Positions 41,517 through 50,800 of a stretch of DNA of 64,000 nucleotides are shown here, piece by piece. Within the stretch, counting starts at the first letter, position 1, and each line of letters opens with the position of its first letter. The notes under the pieces were generated by a model that saw nothing but the letters and a program-made list of their open reading frames with translations, had not been told where the DNA came from and did no database searches. Source of the DNA: Chitinophaga niastensis. GTDB taxonomy: Bacteria; Bacteroidota; Bacteroidia; Chitinophagales; Chitinophagaceae. The translations under genes and the position numbers were made by a program. Where the stretch lies: positions 248,001-312,000 of the forward strand of contig NZ_PYAW01000004.1 in NCBI RefSeq assembly GCF_003014755.1, read 5' to 3'.

Positions 41517-43649
41517 ATGAAGAAGATATTAATTGCTTTGTTTGGTCTGCTAATGACCTTCAATATTACTATAGCACAGGAGTCTGTTGCCTATACTGAT
41601 TGGAAGAACCAGAAATATTCCATGTTCATTCACTGGGGGGCCATCTATTCTACCCTTGGTGGTGTATGGGAAGGCAAACCTGTTACCAGGGGATATAGTG
41701 AACAGATACAGTCGCATGCCGGTATTTATAGTGATGTATATGGAGATATCGCCAAACAGTTCCATCCGGAGCATTGGAATGCTGATTCTATAGTATTGCT
41801 GGCAAAGGCTGCAGGCATGAAGTCGGTGGTAATGACCTCCAAACATCATGATGGTTTTTGTATGTTTCATACGGCTTATACCGACTATAACGTAGTAGAT
41901 GCTACGCCGTTTAAGCGCGATGTACTGAAAGAATTATCTGATGCCTGTCAGCGTCAGGGGTTGAAATTCGGCATGTACTTTTCGTTGATCGACTGGCATT
42001 TTCCGCAGGCGTATCCTATTTCCAGCAGTAACAGTGATCCTATTACACCGGAGCATCATGAGTTTAACAAGAAACAGGTAACGGAGCTGATGACTAATTA
42101 CGGACCCGTTTCAGAGATCTGGTTTGATATGGGTTCTCTTACCGCGCAACAGAGTCGTGATCTGGCAGAGATTGTGCATCGCCTGCAACCTGGTTGTATG
42201 GTGAGTGGTCGTTTAGGTAATGATGCCGGCGATTTTTGTGTGATGGGAGATAACCAGTATCCTGATTATAAAATAGCTTCCGCCTGGCAAACACCTGCTT
42301 CTGTATACGATGAAACATGGGGATATCGCAGCTGGCAGAAACATGGTAAAGCAGCAGATAAAGCACATGAAAAACTGGAAGGACTGATTAAGGTGGTTAG
42401 TCGCGGTGGTAATTATCTTTTAAATATAGGTCCGCGTGGGGATGGTTCTGTAGTAGATTTTGAAAGAGAAGTATTACTGTTAAATGGTGCCTGGCTGAAA
42501 CTGAATGGGGAAGCCATTTATAGCGCTTCTGCCAATCCTTTTGATACTACTTTCGCCTGGGGTGAAGTGACCACTAAACCAGGTAAATTATATTTGCATT
42601 TGTTGCATGCACCGGAAAACGGGACGATCACTTTACCGGGTTTGACCAGTAAGATCAGCCAGATTACTTTGCTGGATAATGGCACAAAAATAAATGGCAA
42701 AGTAACGGTGAAGAATGGCAATACCGTGATACAGCTGCCTGCCGGTTTTACATTAGCGGATAAAGAAATTAAAGTGCTGGCGCTTACCTGCAAAGATGGT
42801 GTAGCCATAACGCCACAGCACCTGTTGAAAAATCCGACCCTGCTGAACAGGGATAATGCTACCCCACAATTTAGTTTCTCCGGGGTAGATTATGAGAGCT
42901 ATTACCGCAGCCAGGTAGGGGATGCGTGGTTGTTTACTGCTGCTAAGCCTGCCCGTCTTCACCTGTTATATAGTGAAGCAGAAAAAGGCAGGCAGATACG
43001 GCTTACGCTCAATGGCAGTAATAATGAAATACAGCTGGATGGTGCTACTGCACAGCCTTTGAAGAATGATCCTGCCAGTTTGCAGTGGAGTGGTATGTAC
43101 GCTGCCGGACCTTTCTGGTCGGGTATTGATGACACAGAAGGTGCCGTAAAAGATATAGATTCTTCCAAACCATGGCCTAATAAAAATGGCAAGGCATGGA
43201 CCCTTCATCCGGAGTGGAAGAACGATGTAGTGCAAACAGTTGATGCCGATAGAAATATGGGATTATATATTCTGCAGGAAATCACCGCGCCACAGACGGG
43301 TGCTTACCTGGTAGGCTTTACCAGTGGTGATGGTATAGCCGTATATCTAAATGGAGAAGAGCAGATGGTGCATAATAATCCGGAACGCGGTGGTACGCAA
43401 ACAGGCGTGTTGCTGTTGCCTTTCAAAGCCGGAAAGAACCAGTTGGTGGTGAAATTCTACAGCAGATTTGTAAAGCAGTCGCAGTGGGCTGTTAACCGCA
43501 ATGTACCGCAGGTAATGTATTCGCAGCCGTTGCCTTTGCGTGTAAAAGGTAATGGGAAAGTAGAAACCTGTGAGATCAGACAGGCACACCCGGTATCTGT
43601 GCATCGTAATTTACAGCTGCCCAACCTGGCAGTAGTGATTGAAAAATAA
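41517..43649 (+). CDS. Alpha-L-fucosidase, GH29 family, with C-terminal extension
   Basis: 710 residues. Signal peptide (IALFGLLMTFNITIA, cleaved before QESVAY). The catalytic barrel (25-350) shows FIHWGAIYST, the SKHHDGFCMF segment with His110/His111, and the nucleophile Asp204 in SEIWFDMGS. The general acid/base differs among GH29 proteins and is not marked here. A beta-sandwich follows, and the last 200 residues include a PA14/CBM-like region with GAYLVGFTSGDGIAVYLNGE. The enzyme hydrolyses alpha-L-fucosides and is exported. A weak TATAATTG promoter core lies at 41498-41505, 12 bases upstream. The trmN6 gene follows by 3 bases. Confidence 0.94.
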   Translation: MKKILIALFGLLMTFNITIAQESVAYTDWKNQKYSMFIHWGAIYSTLGGVWEGKPVTRGYSEQIQSHAGIYSDVYGDIAKQFHPEHWNADSIVLLAKAAGMKSVVMTSKHHDGFCMFHTAYTDYNVVDATPFKRDVLKELSDACQRQGLKFGMYFSLIDWHFPQAYPISSSNSDPITPEHHEFNKKQVTELMTNYGPVSEIWFDMGSLTAQQSRDLAEIVHRLQPGCMVSGRLGNDAGDFCVMGDNQYPDYKIASAWQTPASVYDETWGYRSWQKHGKAADKAHEKLEGLIKVVSRGGNYLLNIGPRGDGSVVDFEREVLLLNGAWLKLNGEAIYSASANPFDTTFAWGEVTTKPGKLYLHLLHAPENGTITLPGLTSKISQITLLDNGTKINGKVTVKNGNTVIQLPAGFTLADKEIKVLALTCKDGVAITPQHLLKNPTLLNRDNATPQFSFSGVDYESYYRSQVGDAWLFTAAKPARLHLLYSEAEKGRQIRLTLNGSNNEIQLDGATAQPLKNDPASLQWSGMYAAGPFWSGIDDTEGAVKDIDSSKPWPNKNGKAWTLHPEWKNDVVQTVDADRNMGLYILQEITAPQTGAYLVGFTSGDGIAVYLNGEEQMVHNNPERGGTQTGVLLLPFKAGKNQLVVKFYSRFVKQSQWAVNRNVPQVMYSQPLPLRVKGNGKVETCEIRQAHPVSVHRNLQLPNLAVVIEK

Positions 43650-43651
43650 GT

Positions 43652-44374
43652 ATGGCCAATACATTTTTTAAGTTCAAGCAGTTTACCGTCAACCAGGCGC
43701 ATTGCGCCATGAAAGTGTGTACAGACGCCTGTATACAAGGTGCTTTCACGGCGCAATACCTGGCAGACAGTCATCTAACGGTGTCGGCTATACTGGATAT
43801 AGGAGCCGGCACCGGCTTGCTTAGTTTAATGTTGGCGCAACAGTCAGGTGCAGTGATTACTGCAGTGGAACTGGACCCGGCGGCGGCGCAGCAGGCCACT
43901 GAAAATTTTAATGCTTCTCCCTGGGCTGACCGGCTATCACTAACGCAGCAGGATATACGAAAAATGGATGCGGCGGTGAAATATGATTTCATTATCAGCA
44001 ATCCGCCGTTTTATGAGGCCGCGCTGAAGAGCGGGCATGCAACGAAGGACCAGGCTATGCACGCCACCAATCTAAGTTATAAGGAACTGATTGCTGCCAT
44101 TGATCAGCATTTGCAACCATCGGGAGAGGTATCTATATTGCTGCCTTTTGTGCAGTTTGAAACATTCAGGTTGTTGGCAGTGGCGGCAGGATATCATCTG
44201 CAACAGGTGATGTACATCCGGCAAAGTGTGAACCATGGCTATTTCCGGGCTACCGGTATATTTGCGAAAACGCCTGCAACTACTATTATACAGGAGCTGG
44301 CCATTTATGATGCAAACAACGTATATACGTCTGCGTTTGCACAGCTGTTACAGCCATATTATTTATATCTTTAA
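43652..44374 (+). CDS. trmN6: tRNA1(Val) A37 N6-methyltransferase (TrmN6/YfiC)
   Basis: 240 residues. SAM-binding loop DIGAGTGLLSLML, and the N6-adenine methyltransferase catalytic motif NPPFYE. The N-terminal FKQFTVNQAHCAMKVCTDAC is typical of YfiC-like proteins. It modifies A37 of tRNA1(Val). It begins 3 bases after the fucosidase stop, an odd operon partner, which probably reflects shared transcription rather than shared function. Confidence 0.93.
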   Translation: MANTFFKFKQFTVNQAHCAMKVCTDACIQGAFTAQYLADSHLTVSAILDIGAGTGLLSLMLAQQSGAVITAVELDPAAAQQATENFNASPWADRLSLTQQDIRKMDAAVKYDFIISNPPFYEAALKSGHATKDQAMHATNLSYKELIAAIDQHLQPSGEVSILLPFVQFETFRLLAVAAGYHLQQVMYIRQSVNHGYFRATGIFAKTPATTIIQELAIYDANNVYTSAFAQLLQPYYLYL

Positions 44375-44399
44375 AAAACAGTTACATCACCTGTATTTA

Positions 44400-45611
44400 T
44401 CATGATCCGTTAACATAGTCTTCCAGGTAAGAGAACTTGTCTGTAAGCGCTCCGTTTGCCGCAATGGTGGCATTGCGGATCATTTCACTCTGTGGCTTTA
44501 ATAATTCTTCAAAGACATATTTCATCAGTTGATCACCGAAGTACTGTGAGGCATCGCGGGGCAATTCGTTGGGCAGGTTGCTTATGCACATCATATCTAC
44601 GGTTCCTGGAAGATAGGGGGCGGTTTGTTCCATCGTTTCTTTAATGACGCCGTATACAGGGTCTTCGATGGTACTGTCGCCAAGGTTACAGGGGATAGAG
44701 CCATGTGTGTCATCTGTAATATCCGCGATCACCTGGATGTGGAAATTATCTTTTTTCAGATCATTGGCATTAAACAATGGGGGGATATTATGATCCCAGT
44801 AAATGCCGTTCATGAGGATATCTGTTCCGGTAACATAGGGGAGGAAGCGGCATTCATAATTTTCCGGATGGGCGTGGAAGTCGGACCTGCTATAGGTTTT
44901 GTCGTGTTTGCGCAGGTATAGCTCTCCTGCCTTGAGTTGTGTATACACCGGGTAGGCATATTCATTTACGAGGTATTCTTCCGGTGGAAGGTATTTAATC
45001 CCGAGTAGTCCCATGATTTCCAAAGCACCTGCAGCCACACGGCCAGACCCTGTGATCACTATTTTCATAGGAGGAAGCTTGATACCAAAGTAATGGGTGA
45101 TTAATTCCTGGAAGTCGTGACACGTATGTACCGGCTTGAAATTATAGGCACCGGTTTTTTTGCCAAAGGCCTGTAATCCGTTGTGAGCTCCTACCACACC
45201 GGCAAAGAAGCCGAAGCCAAGGATGCGTTGACCGTCGGGATGCACGAGGCATTCGTAGTCGATCAGCGAAATCTTTTTTTTCAGGATTGTTTGCAGCAGG
45301 TGTTGATTATGGGGTTGTTTTTTTTTAGTATGACTGAAAAAGAGATACGTTTTATGTGCGATTAATTTTTCTGCCGGTACCTCTTTGATGCCCAGCAGGA
45401 GGGAGCAGTGGGAGAGATCTTCCTGCAGTTGTGCGCCGGCCTTTTCGTACTCTTCATCCCTGAAACACCGGTGGGGAGAGGGTGCTACGTATATCTGTGT
45501 TTGCGGAAAGTGATGCATGATCCACTGGCATTGTTTGGGTGTAAAGGCCACCCTGTTATCGTGCGGATGTTTTTCTTCCCGGATCAATCCTATGTGTATC
45601 GTGTTTTCCAT
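44400..45611 (-). CDS. Saccharopine-dehydrogenase-like / AlaDH-PNT N-domain oxidoreductase
   Basis: 403 residues. The N-terminal domain (IHIGLIREEKHPHDNRVAFT) matches the alanine dehydrogenase/PNT-type catalytic fold. The NAD-binding Rossmann loop GSGRVAAGALEIM begins near residue 190. The overall order fits the LYS1-type saccharopine dehydrogenase family, a mostly fungal enzyme with scattered bacterial homologues. Possible roles are lysine formation or another amino acid redox step; no lysine-pathway gene is next to it. It lies tail to tail with trmN6 and is divergent from the small acidic gene. Confidence 0.85.
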   Translation of the reverse strand: MENTIHIGLIREEKHPHDNRVAFTPKQCQWIMHHFPQTQIYVAPSPHRCFRDEEYEKAGAQLQEDLSHCSLLLGIKEVPAEKLIAHKTYLFFSHTKKKQPHNQHLLQTILKKKISLIDYECLVHPDGQRILGFGFFAGVVGAHNGLQAFGKKTGAYNFKPVHTCHDFQELITHYFGIKLPPMKIVITGSGRVAAGALEIMGLLGIKYLPPEEYLVNEYAYPVYTQLKAGELYLRKHDKTYSRSDFHAHPENYECRFLPYVTGTDILMNGIYWDHNIPPLFNANDLKKDNFHIQVIADITDDTHGSIPCNLGDSTIEDPVYGVIKETMEQTAPYLPGTVDMMCISNLPNELPRDASQYFGDQLMKYVFEELLKPQSEMIRNATIAANGALTDKFSYLEDYVNGS

Positions 45612-45644
45612 CTCTGAATTTACTGCATTTTAATGAACATGGTT

Positions 45645-45652
45645 TACTTTTG
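45645..45652 (+). promoter_or_regulatory. Bacteroidota promoter -7 element (TACTTTTG)
   Basis: A perfect TAnnTTTG 7 bases before ATG 45660, leaving almost no leader, which fits a leaderless transcript. It supports the 45660 start over the upstream ATG 45633. Confidence 0.55.
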
Positions 45653-45659
45653 CAGTGGT

Positions 45660-46019
45660 ATGAATAATTTAGAATTGTTAGAAGAGGAGCGCTTACTTCC
45701 CATGCTTGAAGAGGCCGGCATAGTAGTTTCAGGCGAAAATTTTCAGTTGCCGGAAATTTTTTTAATGGAGATGACAGCTATCAGTGATCACCTGACAGAG
45801 TTGGAAAGTGACCCGGATGAAAAAGTGTTCGGTATCCTAAAAACCGCTGTAGTAGCGGCAGAAGAAGAGATGCTGGAAGAAGCAGCGGAGGCGGTGAACG
45901 GTTATGATCCGACAAATGCAGACGCTGCAGTCCTGGAAAAGTTGAAAATTTTTTATTTTAAAAGAAAATTTTTGTTGCAGATTAAAGAAAGAGTTTCTAT
46001 ATTTGCATCCCGTAATTGA
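45660..46019 (+). CDS. Small acidic helical protein of unknown function
   Basis: 119 residues from ATG 45660. The upstream ATG 45633 would add ten residues but precedes the promoter core. It is acidic (EEERLLPMLEEAG and the EEEMLEEAAEA run), mostly helical, with no signal peptide or membrane segment, and ends in a basic FKRKFLLQIKERVSIFA stretch. No family recognised. It sits between a LYS1-like gene and tRNA-Leu, and its 3' end contains the tRNA promoter. Confidence 0.7.
   Translation: MNNLELLEEERLLPMLEEAGIVVSGENFQLPEIFLMEMTAISDHLTELESDPDEKVFGILKTAVVAAEEEMLEEAAEAVNGYDPTNADAAVLEKLKIFYFKRKFLLQIKERVSIFASRN
45972..46005 (+). promoter_or_regulatory. Promoter of tRNA-Leu: TTG -33 and TATATTTG -7
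   Basis: TTG at 45972-45974 (or 45975-45977) and a perfect TATATTTG at 45998-46005 with the usual spacing. The predicted transcription start (about 46010) lies some 34 bases before the tRNA. The whole promoter is inside the 3' end of the preceding coding region. Confidence 0.75.
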
Positions 46020-46043
46020 CGCGGCGAGTTCTTATAAATGATT

Positions 46044-46127
46044 GCCCAGATGGCGGAATTGGTAGACGCGCTAGACTCAAAATCTTGTATTCGCAAGGGT
46101 GTGCAGGTTCGATTCCTGTTCTGGGCA
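46044..46127 (+). tRNA. tRNA-Leu (anticodon CAA)
   Basis: 84 bases with a long variable arm, as expected for class II tRNA-Leu. Acceptor GCCCAGA pairs with TCTGGGC (46120-46126) and A46127 is the discriminator; CCA is not encoded. The T-loop segment GGTTCGATTCC is canonical and the anticodon loop reads CTCAAAA. It is the only tRNA in the window. One mismatch (T-T) appears in the anticodon stem as read by eye. Confidence 0.94.
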
Positions 46128-46147
46128 CATTGACTACCAAATGCTTA

Positions 46148-46177
46148 GAAAAGGCTGCAGCGATGCGGCCTTTTTTT
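46148..46177 (+). terminator. Intrinsic terminator after tRNA-Leu
   Basis: Stem aaaaggctgc/gcggcctttt with loop AGCGAT and a T-tract, 20 bases downstream of the tRNA. Confidence 0.85.
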
Positions 46178-46427
46178 ATTTGCAGCAATTTGCCAGTAAA
46201 AAGATGCAGGAAGCAAAGAGCTAATTAAGTCTTTAAATTTACTTCTTACTACAGATATATATATCTACAATTTCTTTAACCTCCTTTTATCAGTGTTCAC
46301 TTTTTATAACTTAATTGTTGCTTTGGCCAACAAAGATTTTGAACTGAAGAGATAATTACACTACAACATTATAATTCTATAACAAATAATTTTGGGGGCT
46401 ACCATTTCTCGTAAAACAAACAGGTTG
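46178..46427. other. Gene-poor gap of 250 bases
   Basis: Low coding potential, A/T-rich. A small palindrome agatatatatatct lies near 46255. No gene or clear promoter seen. Confidence 0.4.
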
Positions 46428-46835
46428 TCATATAACCTGCTTTTTCAGCTTTTCAAAATATTCCTTAATGACGCCGGCTTTATCCTTTTTTATTTTTTTT
46501 CCGAGTTCTTTGCGAGGACAGTTGGCATTATATTTTGCTCCCCAATCCATAATTTCAATGATTATTGGCAACAGATCAATCCCTTTTCTGGTAAGGCTAT
46601 AAATAAACTTTGACTTGTTGGTTGGCGACACCCGTTTTGAAAGAATATTCTCAGCCTCCAGAAGGGCCAGCCTGTTAACAAGAATGTTTGTAGCGATCTT
46701 TTCCTCTGACTCCAGAAACTCGCTGTAAGACAATTTCCCTCTGAGCATAATATCCCTGATAATAAGCAGCGACCATTTATCCCCAAAAACATCCAGGGAA
46801 CACGTGATTGGACAATCTGACCTGGTTTTTTCCAT
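46428..46835 (-). CDS. HxlR-family transcriptional regulator
   Basis: 135 residues. The HxlR winged helix is clear: CPITCSLDVFGDKWSLLIIR at the N-terminus with the conserved Cys near residue 8, LRGKLSYSEFLESEEKIATN and LVNRLALLEAENIL, then SPTNKSKFIYSLTRKGIDLL. HxlR regulators respond to thiol-reactive stress or small molecules and usually control the divergent gene. A divergent NTF2-like gene, palindromic operators and a TATCTTTG core are between them, so it very likely represses that transcript and itself. Confidence 0.92.
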   Translation of the reverse strand: MEKTRSDCPITCSLDVFGDKWSLLIIRDIMLRGKLSYSEFLESEEKIATNILVNRLALLEAENILSKRVSPTNKSKFIYSLTRKGIDLLPIIIEIMDWGAKYNANCPRKELGKKIKKDKAGVIKEYFEKLKKQVI

Positions 46836-46849
46836 ACTGTTTTGTTAAA

Positions 46850-46903
46850 AGTACTTGCAATTTGAAATAACTTTATATCTTAGTGCTTGCAAAATGCAAT
46901 AAC
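46850..46903. promoter_or_regulatory. Paired HxlR operator repeats in the divergent promoter
   Basis: Two direct 22-base copies, at 46850-46871 and 46882-46903, share agt(a/g)cttgcaa..tg.aataac and are offset by 32 bases (about three helical turns). The second contains the palindrome ttgcaaaatgcaa, and the first a weaker form. The region overlaps the predicted promoters in both directions. Confidence 0.75.
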
Positions 46904-46910
46904 AAAGATA
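46876..46910. promoter_or_regulatory. Divergent promoters: TATCTTAG (+) and TATCTTTG (-)
   Basis: The plus-strand core TATCTTAG (one mismatch) at 46876-46883, with TTG at 46855-46857, faces the NTF2-like gene; the minus-strand core TATCTTTG (read at 46903-46910) faces hxlR. The operator copies overlap or lie beside both cores, which supports autorepression. Confidence 0.6.
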
Positions 46911-46931
46911 ATCATTATCTAATTCTTTAAA

Positions 46932-47321
46932 ATGGAAAAAATGGAAAACTCAACATCAACAAAACAACTTCTCGAAACTTATTACAAGGGTTTTGCTCAA
47001 AAAGAAGGATGGGAATCGGTCATCTCTGATGACTTTAAATTTATTGGCGGTGATATGACAAAAACAGCCCCAATTGTTGGAAAAGCCGCCTACATTGAAG
47101 TCATTAAAAGGTTTTCCCGTGTGTTTCAAACCATGCGTGTAAAAGAAATGATTATCGAAGGTGAAAATGCCTGTGTTATTGGAAACTATGACTATACATT
47201 TCCTAACGGCGTAAGCATTAATGGTGATGTAGCTGAGATCTGGAAAGCGAAGAATGGGAAACTTGATGCACTGACCATATTCTTTGATACACATACTTTT
47301 GATAAGAATATTCCAAAGTAA
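46932..47321 (+). CDS. NTF2-like (SnoaL-type) protein
   Basis: 129 residues. The KQLLETYYKGFAQKEGWESV helix, the DFKFIGGDMTKTAPIVGKAA strand-loop and the closing GDVAEIWKAKNGKLDALTIF are typical of NTF2-like ketosteroid-isomerase folds. No catalytic pair is evident. It lies downstream of divergent hxlR control and is followed 12 bases later by a TfoX-like gene, so the three form one small response unit. Function unknown; small-molecule handling is likely for the fold. Confidence 0.88.
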   Translation: MEKMENSTSTKQLLETYYKGFAQKEGWESVISDDFKFIGGDMTKTAPIVGKAAYIEVIKRFSRVFQTMRVKEMIIEGENACVIGNYDYTFPNGVSINGDVAEIWKAKNGKLDALTIFFDTHTFDKNIPK

Positions 47322-47333
47322 TTTCAATCTTTT

Positions 47334-47672
47334 ATGGCTTACAATGAATCCTTGGCAAACAAGATCAGACAAGCGCTTGCTCATTTGCCGAAAGTTGAAG
47401 AGAAAAAAATGTTTGGCGGAACAGCGTTTATGGTTGATAGCAAAATGTGCCTGACAGCGGGCGCTGACAGGATGATGTGCCGTATTGACCCCAACATTCA
47501 TGAAGAAGCGGTTAGCAGAAAAGGTTGCCGTACTGTGATTATGAAAGGAAAGGAATACAAGGGGTATGTTTATGTAAACGAGGATAGTCTTCAAACAAAA
47601 GCTGATTTTAATTACTGGGTGACACTTGCGCTTGACTTCAATAAAAAAGCGAAGACTTCCGGCAAAAAATAA
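47334..47672 (+). CDS. TfoX N-terminal-domain protein
   Basis: 112 residues. VEEKKMFGGTAFMVDSKMCL and GRMLCR-like DRMMCRIDPNIHEEAV match the TfoX_N domain, and KEYKGYVYVNEDSLQTKAD closes it. Proteins with only this domain are common and unlinked to competence; some act as small-molecule or DNA adaptors. It follows the NTF2-like gene after 12 bases in the HxlR-controlled unit. Confidence 0.9.
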   Translation: MAYNESLANKIRQALAHLPKVEEKKMFGGTAFMVDSKMCLTAGADRMMCRIDPNIHEEAVSRKGCRTVIMKGKEYKGYVYVNEDSLQTKADFNYWVTLALDFNKKAKTSGKK

Positions 47673-47802
47673 TGACAATGTTTACAAAGTTTGTAGTGTC
47701 TGACTCCCACATCAATAGTTGCCCATCTTCCTTTTATGTGCTAACTTGGCACGATATTTAATATATACCTTGTTTTCGTCATGTGAAAATTGCCTGTGAT
47801 TT

Positions 47803-50800
47803 GTGTACTATGCTTCCTGTTTCCTGCTTTTATTAGCATCACTGATACTATTGCCAATTAAAAAGATCAAAGCCAATTCCGTTGACAGTTTGCAATATGC
47901 TGTCATACATTATATGGATGATAACGGGCTTCCTCAGAACAGTGTAAAATTTATAACGCACGATGAAAATGGATTTCTGTGGATGGCCACAGAGAATGGT
48001 CTTGTACGTTTTGATGGCAAACGATTTAAAAATTATAGCGTAGGTAACCTATCCCTGACGTCAAATAGAATCAGTTATATCTATATCAATTCGGGTAGCG
48101 GGCAACTAAGCGCCAGAACAGATGCAGGAGAGATAATTGATATCCGCAACAGCGCTGCATGGCTGAGACCAGCTGCTGCCAGGGGAAATTGTTTGTACGA
48201 ACGCCTCGTACTGGATGATGTAAAAGGCCGCTTGCCAGCTACAGGTATTCCCCATTTTTATCCAAGCACACACATTTTCAAAGAATACCTGATACTAGGT
48301 AAGCATAATTGCTTTTACGTGATCACAAAAGATAGCCTGCTGGTGCAGATGCCCAACGGGTGCCGCAGCGGTATGGCCTGCGACAGTATAGATCCGTTCT
48401 CTTTCTTTACGATACAGCAGCAGTTGTTTTATATTAATCCTTCCGGGCAAATCTTCACTTTTGATGGCGCAAAGCTCAGGCCATGCGGGGTGCAGGGAAG
48501 AACTTACGGTTATCATTTGTATTGGAATGCTATCGCCGGGCAGGTGTTCCTGTATGCAGATGAGCGCCTGTATCTGCTGGAAAGGGAGGAAGATGGCTGC
48601 TTTAAGACTACCCTTATTCTAAATGGCTTTGATCTGGAAGATAACCGGATAATTTGCCCGTATTATGATAAAGATAATGCACGACTTTTCCTGGGAAGCC
48701 ATACACAGGGACTTTATGTATTTACCAGGAAAAAATTCACACCTGTAAATGTAGATGGTGTGTCCGGAGATGATGTACAATATGCACAGGCAGCGTATAC
48801 CCATCACCGTATCATTGTACCTGATGGCCAGATGTATAATAATTTTAGCGCAACAGGGGTGTTGCCTGCATTAAATCGTGTTTATCATATTGATAGGTAC
48901 AGTATCCTGAAAGATCATCTTGACAAGATCTGGTATAAGTCGGGCAACTTTGTTTACCAACTGGATTCCAACAGTGTAAAACAGCAATTCCACCTGCCGG
49001 GTGAAGTGTCCCAGATTTATGAAGACCAACAGCACAGGTTACTGATAGGAACAGGTTCCCAGGGACTCTGGTATCTTGATCCTGCTAAATACATAAAGCG
49101 GCCGGTACTACTGGTAGACTGGCTGCCCAAGATATCGTGGCTGCAGGAAGAAACACCAGACCTGTTATGGATTGGCACAGCGGTGGGCTTGTTCCGCTTC
49201 CGGTACTCCACGGGAATAACAGATACCATACCGGGAATGCGGGGCATCTATATCCGGAGCCTGTATATACCCCGTCCAGGTGAAGTATGGATCACTACGT
49301 ACAGCCATGGTTTTTATCTTTTCAGCAATAATAAACTCACCGCATTTCCGCTGGATGAAGAACATTACCTGGCAGCATCGCATTGTATAGTGCCTGATGA
49401 TAACGGTTTTCTCTGGATCACCACCAACAAAGGGCTTTTCCAGGTGGCGAGGAAGGATCTGCTGGATTATGCCCGGCATCCATCATCTTCTTTGTTTTAT
49501 ATGTATTACGCGAAAGATGCGGGTTTCAACACGAACGAATTTAACGGTGGTTGCGAGCCCTGTGCATTGAAGCTGGATAACGGTATCATTTCTCTCCCTT
49601 CTATGAATGGCCTGGTGTGGTTTTCCGCTACGCAAAAGATGGCTGAAATACCAGATAAAGGATTGTTCATTGACGAAGTGGAAGTGGATAAGCGTAAATA
49701 CTATGTGCAGGATACCATTCATCTGCTGCATAATTTCCGGCAGATGAAGTTATATCTGAGCACGCCGTATTTCGGGAATGCCTATAACCTCCGGCTATCT
49801 TATGCACTGGTTAAAAACCGTACTGATACTTTATGGCTGGATGTGCCACCTGACAATACTATTGCATTTTCTACCTTAGCCTCCGGCACCTACAAGCTTT
49901 ATATTCGTAAGCTGAACGGCTTTGGCATCGGCAACTATACGTTCCGCAAAATGGTGATAATAGTAGCACCAGCCTACTATGAAACCACCTGGTTCCTGCT
50001 ATTGGCAGGCCTCATAGGAATCCTCACCATATATATTTATTCCCGCCTGTATTTATATAATTTAAGGAAAAAAAATATCGAGCTGGAAGCACATGTGGCT
50101 GAACGCACGAGAGAGTTGAATACTTCGGAAAAAAGATTGCGGCAACAGGTACGTATCCAGGAAAGACTGGTAGCGGCTATTACGCATGATATCAAAACAC
50201 CCATGAAATATCTGATGCGTGCTGCAGAACATATTTTTGGAAAAGACCATGAAAAGGAAATAATGCAGCAGCATGCTCATATTATTTATGATGCTTCCTA
50301 TCGCATGTATCACCTGCTGGATAACCTGATAGGCTACATGCGCACACATTTGCAGATAGGACAGCTGGTGAAGGAAGAAATGGGTATATACGAACTGATA
50401 GAAGGGAAACGGAAGATATTTGAGCCGGTTGCAGCATTGAAAAATACAATTATCAGCAACCAGGTAGCTGCGTCATTAAAGATTTCCGGTAATCCCCGCA
50501 TATTGGAAGTAGCCATACATAACCTGGTAGATAACGCGGTTAAGCATACAGATAACGGGAATATTGTTTTATCAGCATCCATCATACAGGAAGAAGTATA
50601 TATCTGTATTAGCGACACCGGTCCCGGTTTTCATGAAGAGGTATTAGCCTGGGTCAATGGTATTACCATGCATGGAAAAGAAGAGGCTAGCCTGGAATGG
50701 CCGCTGCAGCAGGGAATGGGACTTATTATAGTAATAGAATTATTGCAGCTGATAAAAGGCCGGCTGCAAATTGAAAGTATACGTCATGTGGGAACTGTAG

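Noticed and set aside
46255..46268. Palindrome agatatatatatct as an operator
   Set aside because: A/T alternation occurs by chance in such a gap, and nothing around it supports a function.
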